Assembly (NCBI GenBank): GCA_947251855.1
Contig: CAMXUZ010000356.1
Location: 1-10,872, forward strand
Origin: an uncultured Ruaniaceae bacterium
GTDB taxonomy: Bacteria > Actinomycetota > Actinomycetes > Actinomycetales > Beutenbergiaceae
Reading direction: 5' to 3'
Length of the DNA: 10,872 nt
Translations under genes and position numbers: made by a program
The notes under the pieces: generated by a model
Databases searched by the model: none
What the model was told of the DNA's origin: nothing
The model's input: only the letters and a program-made list of their open reading frames with translations
Shown here: positions 7,901 through 10,872 of the stretch, piece by piece
Layout of the letters: each line of letters begins with the position of its first letter
How positions within the stretch are numbered: position 1 is the first letter of the stretch

Positions 7901-8765
7901 CGAAGACGTAACCGGGCCGAGCGGTCGGGGTGAGCCGGACGACGTCGCCGGGATCACCTGAACTGCGGTTCGCCGTGAGCGTTCCACCCGCCTCGGACTC
8001 CGAGGTGTCCCGGACGCCATTGGTCTCCGTGGCAACCTCGACGGTGTATTTCCCGACCGCCTCTTCCTCGCTCGTGACCACCCGAACGTTGTCGACCGAG
8101 AAATCCTGGTTCGGGAACTGGCTCGCGAACAGGATCCTGCCCTGCGGCGCCGCAGCGGTGCCGGCCTCGTCCACCTCGAGGACCCCCTCGCCGTTGACGG
8201 AGGCGCGGACGCGGTCGCCGTCAACCTCGATGCTCACCTCGTGCGGTTCGGCCCCGGTGTTCACCGGCAGGTCCAGGGTTGCCGGGTCCCCCAACCGGGT
8301 GACGCTCCCCGCGACGACCTGCTCCAGGCGGAGTTGATCGTTCGGGCCGTCATAGGTCACCTGGTAGCGCGAGCTCGCCGACTCGTCAGCGAAGAACCCG
8401 AACTTCACCGCGCTGTTGGTGTTTCCCTCGTTGATGAACAGGTCGAAGGAGAAGGTGAAACTGCTCGCAAGGATTTCCTCCTTGGACAGCATCCGGTTCT
8501 CCGGGCCGCCGCCCCTGATCGTGGCCATGCCGCCCTCGAACGAGACCTCGGCGGCGGCGTTCGCCGTCGAAACCTCCCACTGTGCGCCGTCGCCGGCAGT
8601 GAAATCGTCCTCGAACAACACTCGCTCCGAGTCGGCGTCGGTCACCTCCGCCTCTGCGGGGGAAGGGTGCGGTTCCGGAGCGGGGGCCGCCTGCGCGGGC
8701 AACATACTCAAACACAGCGCCAGGGCGCTGCCGAACGAGATCGCTATGCGCGATTTCAAACTCAT
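4938..8765 (-). CDS. Sortase-anchored multidomain right-handed beta-helix surface protein
   Basis: This is a 1275-residue exported protein. The start ATG at 8765 has AGAGG seven bases upstream; an upstream ATG at 8804 lacks that and would spoil the signal peptide. Parts in order: signal peptide 1-26 (cut after AQA); a jelly-roll-like domain at about 48-231 (VLFEDDF to NVRVV); an InlB-like beta-grasp repeat at about 239-331; a second jelly-roll at about 336-519 (VVFKDYF to NVVVA); a second InlB-like unit at about 522-602; and a parallel beta-helix at about 610-1055. The helix opens with YYIDSASGDDERSGTSPEDAW and contains repeated VIQYNEVS and SVMQYNYSHNNEGG turns. Then come the closing GNPLP and IGAIQ strand, a Pro/Glu linker (1178-1240), the sorting signal MPQTG (1242-1246), a membrane helix and an RRR tail. 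Such beta-helices include polysaccharide lyases and glycosidases; D/H/E clusters at 909-930 (GLDTDHVSS to NNE) are candidate catalytic residues. The exact family was not identified. Confidence 0.85.
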   Translation of the reverse strand: MSLKSRIAISFGSALALCLSMLPAQAAPAPEPHPSPAEAEVTDADSERVLFEDDFTAGDGAQWEVSTANAAAEVSFEGGMATIRGGGPENRMLSKEEILASSFTFSFDLFINEGNTNSAVKFGFFADESASSRYQVTYDGPNDQLRLEQVVAGSVTRLGDPATLDLPVNTGAEPHEVSIEVDGDRVRASVNGEGVLEVDEAGTAAAPQGRILFASQFPNQDFSVDNVRVVTSEEEAVGKYTVEVATETNGVRDTSESEAGGTLTANRSSGDPGDVVRLTPTARPGYVFDGYESLRADTETSTDGLLTITDHQFELDDITGSVIIIAKFITEPEDPNVVFKDYFSGDLNDHGQYDLHGGDDVYIDEGQLHLDPSEGPVHALVENAELGALEDYSITFDARKVNATPGTTQIAFRADGFDNRYVLALNGSKALLRRLDGAGANVELASALYQFDQTPREFRIDVSGETVSVTANNSPVLSYTNEDDGERDRADWSGTSPAFGLINMTAGAPVAFDNVVVARTPVTVNVDVVTTIDGEADEDRLGGAVELSQATIAAGESLSWQVYPKGGYELAGVSLDGEELDGNELVIDPDAEGDLTLVADFSPVQREATTYYIDSASGDDERSGTSPEDAWATLASLDRRFYPGDEILLKNGSVFDGAEARFAFEGSGTAGAPIDVGTYGEGDRPRLNGAGEVENVLTLHNQEYVTVSGLEITNLDPGFGTSFGLNENTNRNKNLRAVNVSARDFGVVHGITVRDLYVHSVNGNLDAKWNGGIFFDVKANIDDGELHGVPTKFHDVLIEGNTIERVDRSGIKLVSSAWSNQSLVNDPQTPLNWYPSTGVVVRDNQLRYLGGDAITVRDTDGALVEHNLARHARYQNTGYNAGIWPFQTTNTVIQYNEVSNTHGVQDGQGLDTDHVSSYSVMQYNYSHNNEGGFMLIMNGFPHTAPTVRYNISQNDADKTFEFARGTPAGTMIYNNTIYSETTLQGPRGGVLDLANSGAGTGNREVFIFNNIFHYPEGQTFYVGEAETMKTKAKLFNNAYAGGITPPVEEEQPILGDLLLPDVGSAPADNEGSEPLTGANVGEHFAGYVPQEESPLHEAGVSIEELVAHYDGTVTDRRDMSPTKIHDLALQGESIDFVAGRNLPAVPGVEYGTDFLGNPLPAEGEDEAITIGAIQRESADEETPGPEDPEPGEPEEPEVPETPEPGEPEAPETPETPEGPGSGGEQPGDDDPDAGPGAEDDSMPQTGLGGTLGLVLLAAGLILAAFGVRALRRRTA
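5046..5234 (-). repeat. Pro/Glu-rich wall-spanning linker repeat
   Basis: This stretch codes for residues about 1178-1240 of the beta-helix protein, made of PEPGEPE and PETPE-like units. At DNA level GGCTCCCCCGGCTCAGG recurs exactly at 5146-5162 and 5188-5204, 42 bp apart. Such acidic Pro-rich stretches commonly span the wall before a sortase signal. The repeats could allow length variation by slippage. Confidence 0.7.
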
Positions 8766-8813
8766 TTCATGACCTCTTCGACAAGAATGGATTTTCTTCA
8801 TCACGTGAATGAC

Positions 8814-10025
8814 TCAGACGAACTGGGGGCTTTCCAGGAGCGCAGCGTCGCGCAGCACGGCGTACTCGCGACGAACCAATACCTCCACCTCCTCGCTGTC
8901 GATGTCGGGATTCCAGATCCGCTCGGCCACGGCGAGCAGTCGGGGAAAGGCGAGGGAGAGCAGATCGTCGCCGTCGAGAACGAACTCCGACCACACGCAC
9001 GCCTGGATCCCGATGCACCGCTCGCTGTTCGTCTCCGGCCAGGGCGCGGTGAGGATGTCCGAGACCGTGATCCCGGGGACCATCCCCTTCTGCGGGGTGG
9101 GCACTTCCGGGTCGATCCGGTTGAGGTACAGCGTGCGCGCGTCGGCGAACACGAACGGTAGCGCTGAGGCCATCGCCCGGGCCATCCCCGTCTCCTCCTG
9201 CCAGGCGATGATGAGCAATTCCTCGTCGTCGGTGATCTCGGTCGCCTCATCCCAGGCGACCACGGCCTTGCCGTTCTCCCGCAGAACCTCGGTCGCAACG
9301 GAGGTGAACCAGTTCTGCAGCTGCGGCACCTCCGTCACGCCCCGGAGGCGGAGCCAGTCGTCGATGTCGGGGTCGGAGGCCCACTGCTCGTAGGCGCATT
9401 CGTCGCCGCCGATGTGCACGTGGGTGCCGGGGAACAACTCGGAGATCCGGCGCATCGCCGCCTCGACGAATTCCTTCGCCTCCTCGGTCGGCCAGAGCAG
9501 GTCGTTTCGCGCGGGCCACCACATGTGCTCGCGCATCGACCCCTCCGGCAGCGGCAGTCCGGCGGGGCGCCCCAGGTGGGGATAGGCGGTGATCGCCGCC
9601 ATCATGTGCCCCGGGAGGTCGACCTCGGGGACGACCTCGATGCCCTGGGAGGTGGCGTGCTCCACGACCTCGGCGATCTCGGCGTCCGAATAGTATCCGT
9701 TCGTCCACCGGGCGGGGGCCTCGCCGATCGCGCGCTCACGGGTATCGCCGTTGAGCGAATGGTAATCGTCGAAGGTGTCGCGGGGCAGGTACGCCGCCTC
9801 GGTGAGTCTCGGGTATCCGGGCACCTCGAAGCGCCACCCCTGATCGTCGGTCAGGTGCCAGTGCAGGATGTTGAACCCGTACCGCGCGGCGAGGGTGATC
9901 ACGCGTTTGATGATCGGCACCGAGAACCGTGTGCGAGCGGAATCGATCATGAATCCGCGCCACTGGAATCGCGGGCAGCGCCCGGTGACGGGGCCAACGA
10001 GTGGCTCCGGAAGTGAATTCTCCAT
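8814..10025 (-). CDS. GH20 beta-N-acetylhexosaminidase, cytoplasmic, catalytic domain only
   Basis: This enzyme should release terminal N-acetylglucosamine or N-acetylgalactosamine from imported oligosaccharides. From ATG 10025, which overlaps the permease stop as ATGA, it has 403 residues. Family GH20 marks are FQWRGFMIDSAR (20-31), HWHLTDDQGWRFEV (55-68), EVDLPGH (134-140), HIGGDE (204-209, with the catalytic Asp208-Glu209 pair), VAWDEA (257-261) and ACVWSEF (342-348), with a C-terminal PRLLAVAERIW. GH20 enzymes use substrate-assisted catalysis in which the acetamido group attacks the anomeric carbon. There is no signal peptide and no GH20b domain, so the enzyme starts almost directly at the barrel. 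The open frame continues upstream to 10397, but that part is an Arg/Gly-rich shadow of the permease. An AAAGGG site precedes the start. The beta-helix gene follows after 48 nt. Confidence 0.9.
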   Translation of the reverse strand: MENSLPEPLVGPVTGRCPRFQWRGFMIDSARTRFSVPIIKRVITLAARYGFNILHWHLTDDQGWRFEVPGYPRLTEAAYLPRDTFDDYHSLNGDTRERAIGEAPARWTNGYYSDAEIAEVVEHATSQGIEVVPEVDLPGHMMAAITAYPHLGRPAGLPLPEGSMREHMWWPARNDLLWPTEEAKEFVEAAMRRISELFPGTHVHIGGDECAYEQWASDPDIDDWLRLRGVTEVPQLQNWFTSVATEVLRENGKAVVAWDEATEITDDEELLIIAWQEETGMARAMASALPFVFADARTLYLNRIDPEVPTPQKGMVPGITVSDILTAPWPETNSERCIGIQACVWSEFVLDGDDLLSLAFPRLLAVAERIWNPDIDSEEVEVLVRREYAVLRDAALLESPQFV

Positions 10026-10872
10026 CAGCCCTTTACCGCTCCGGCAACCATGCCCTTGGAAATTTTGTTCTGCACGAGAATGAAGATGATGATCACCGGG
10101 ATCGCGATCAGGGTCGCCCCGGCCATCACGGCGCCCCAGTCCGTCGCCTTCAGGCCCTGCTGGAAGGACTGCAACCAGATCGGCAGGGTCACGGCGGAGT
10201 CCTTGGAGAGCACGATGAGCGCGAGGGTGTACTCGTTCCACGCGAACAGGAACCCGAACACCGACGTGGAGATGATCCCCGGCGCGAGCAGCGGCAGGGT
10301 CACCCGGGCGAACGCGCCCACCCGCGAGCAGCCGTCCACCTGGGCGGCCTCCTCCAGTTCGATCGGGACGCCGTCGACGAACCCGCGCATCATCCACGCG
10401 ATGAACGGCACGATCGTGCCGATATAGAGGACCGACAGGCCGATAACGGAGTTGAGCAGGCCCCAGCCATCGAGCATCCGGTACTGGGAGATGAAGAGCG
10501 CCTCGGCGGGAATCATCTGCACCACGAGGATCCCGATGATCATCGCGGTGCGGCCGCGGAACCGGAACCGGGAGAGGGCGAAGGAGGCCAATACGGCGCC
10601 GCTGGAGGCGAACAGGACCGTCAACCCGCCCGCGATGAGGGATGCCCGCAGCGCCGGGAGGAAGTTCGCGTTGTTGAACGCGGTGACGAAGTTCTCCCAG
10701 GTGAACTCCGCCGGCACGAGGTTCGGGGGCCAGGACATGAGCTCCGATTCCGGTTGGAGGGCGGAGTTCACCATCCAGTACACCGGGATGAGCCAGATCA
10801 GCCCGGCGACCACGCCGATGACGTTGGCCAGCGGATGCCGACGCGGGCCGTTCCTCCGCGCCGCCGTCGCCG
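10025..10872 (-). CDS. CUT1-type ABC sugar permease (MalG-like), start outside window
   Basis: This is the inner-membrane permease subunit of a carbohydrate ABC importer. The frame is open to the window edge; codons from 10872 read ...RRNGPRRHPLANVIGVVAGLIWLIPVYW, so the true start lies just beyond it. GTG at 10813 falls inside the first membrane helix and is not a real start. About six helices are visible. The cytoplasmic coupling loop carries the EAA motif ELEEAAQVDGCSRVGAFARV followed by TLPLLAPGI. The PESELMSWPPNLVP stretch after helix 1 is typical of MalG/LacG-like proteins. Length within the window (over 280 residues) is near the family size. A partner permease and a solute-binding protein are expected upstream, outside the window. 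Placement directly before GH20 suggests import of hexosamine-containing oligosaccharides. Confidence 0.9.
   Translation of the reverse strand, partial: ATAARRNGPRRHPLANVIGVVAGLIWLIPVYWMVNSALQPESELMSWPPNLVPAEFTWENFVTAFNNANFLPALRASLIAGGLTVLFASSGAVLASFALSRFRFRGRTAMIIGILVVQMIPAEALFISQYRMLDGWGLLNSVIGLSVLYIGTIVPFIAWMMRGFVDGVPIELEEAAQVDGCSRVGAFARVTLPLLAPGIISTSVFGFLFAWNEYTLALIVLSKDSAVTLPIWLQSFQQGLKATDWGAVMAGATLIAIPVIIIFILVQNKISKGMVAGAVKG

Noticed and set aside
8241..9161. 306-codon plus-strand frame across the beta-helix/GH20 junction
   Set aside because: It is antisense to two supported genes and has no recognisable protein features.
10026..10397. Upstream extension of the GH20 frame by 124 codons
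   Set aside because: It overlaps the ABC permease in another frame and reads as Arg/Gly/Asp-rich noise. The GH20 fold begins right after the ATG at 10025.

Overview
This is a high-GC window with GTG/TTG starts and a sortase-anchored surface protein. It points to a Gram-positive actinobacterium, perhaps near Actinomycetaceae or Microbacteriaceae. No rRNA or marker gene is present to settle this. I see no tRNA, IS element, integrase or CRISPR array.

Left part (1-3500). A Nudix hydrolase start (cut by the window edge) follows a SLAC1/TehA-type (TDT) anion or dicarboxylate transporter on the minus strand. Diverging from it is a two-gene plus-strand unit. It holds a 7-TM membrane protein of unknown family, overlapped by 4 bp with a small YtrA-type GntR repressor. 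A TTGACT/TAGTGT promoter upstream overlaps a near-perfect 9-4-9 palindrome, a good candidate for the repressor's own operator. A convergent CPBP (CAAX-like) intramembrane protease gene follows on the minus strand.

Middle (3500-4200). A small membrane-anchored coiled-coil gene is broken by a frameshift. Its 21-bp (one-heptad) DNA repeat skips exactly 5 bp at the break, so the lesion can be reconstructed as a 5-bp deletion.

Right part (4198-10872, all minus strand, transcribed right to left). This is a tightly packed glycan-utilisation operon running off the window edge. It encodes a CUT1 ABC sugar permease, a cytoplasmic GH20 beta-N-acetylhexosaminidase, a 1275-residue secreted and wall-anchored right-handed beta-helix protein (MPQTG sorting signal), and a lipoprotein resembling SurA/PrsA-type foldases. 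Three junctions are visible: a 4-nt or shorter overlap at two of them and a 48-nt gap at the third. The likely scheme is: the surface beta-helix protein binds or cuts a hexosamine-containing glycan, the ABC importer takes up the oligosaccharides, and GH20 releases N-acetylhexosamine inside the cell. The lipoprotein may help the large beta-helix protein fold outside the membrane. The substrate and the catalytic class of the beta-helix protein cannot be read from sequence alone. This operon is the best candidate for an undescribed system here.
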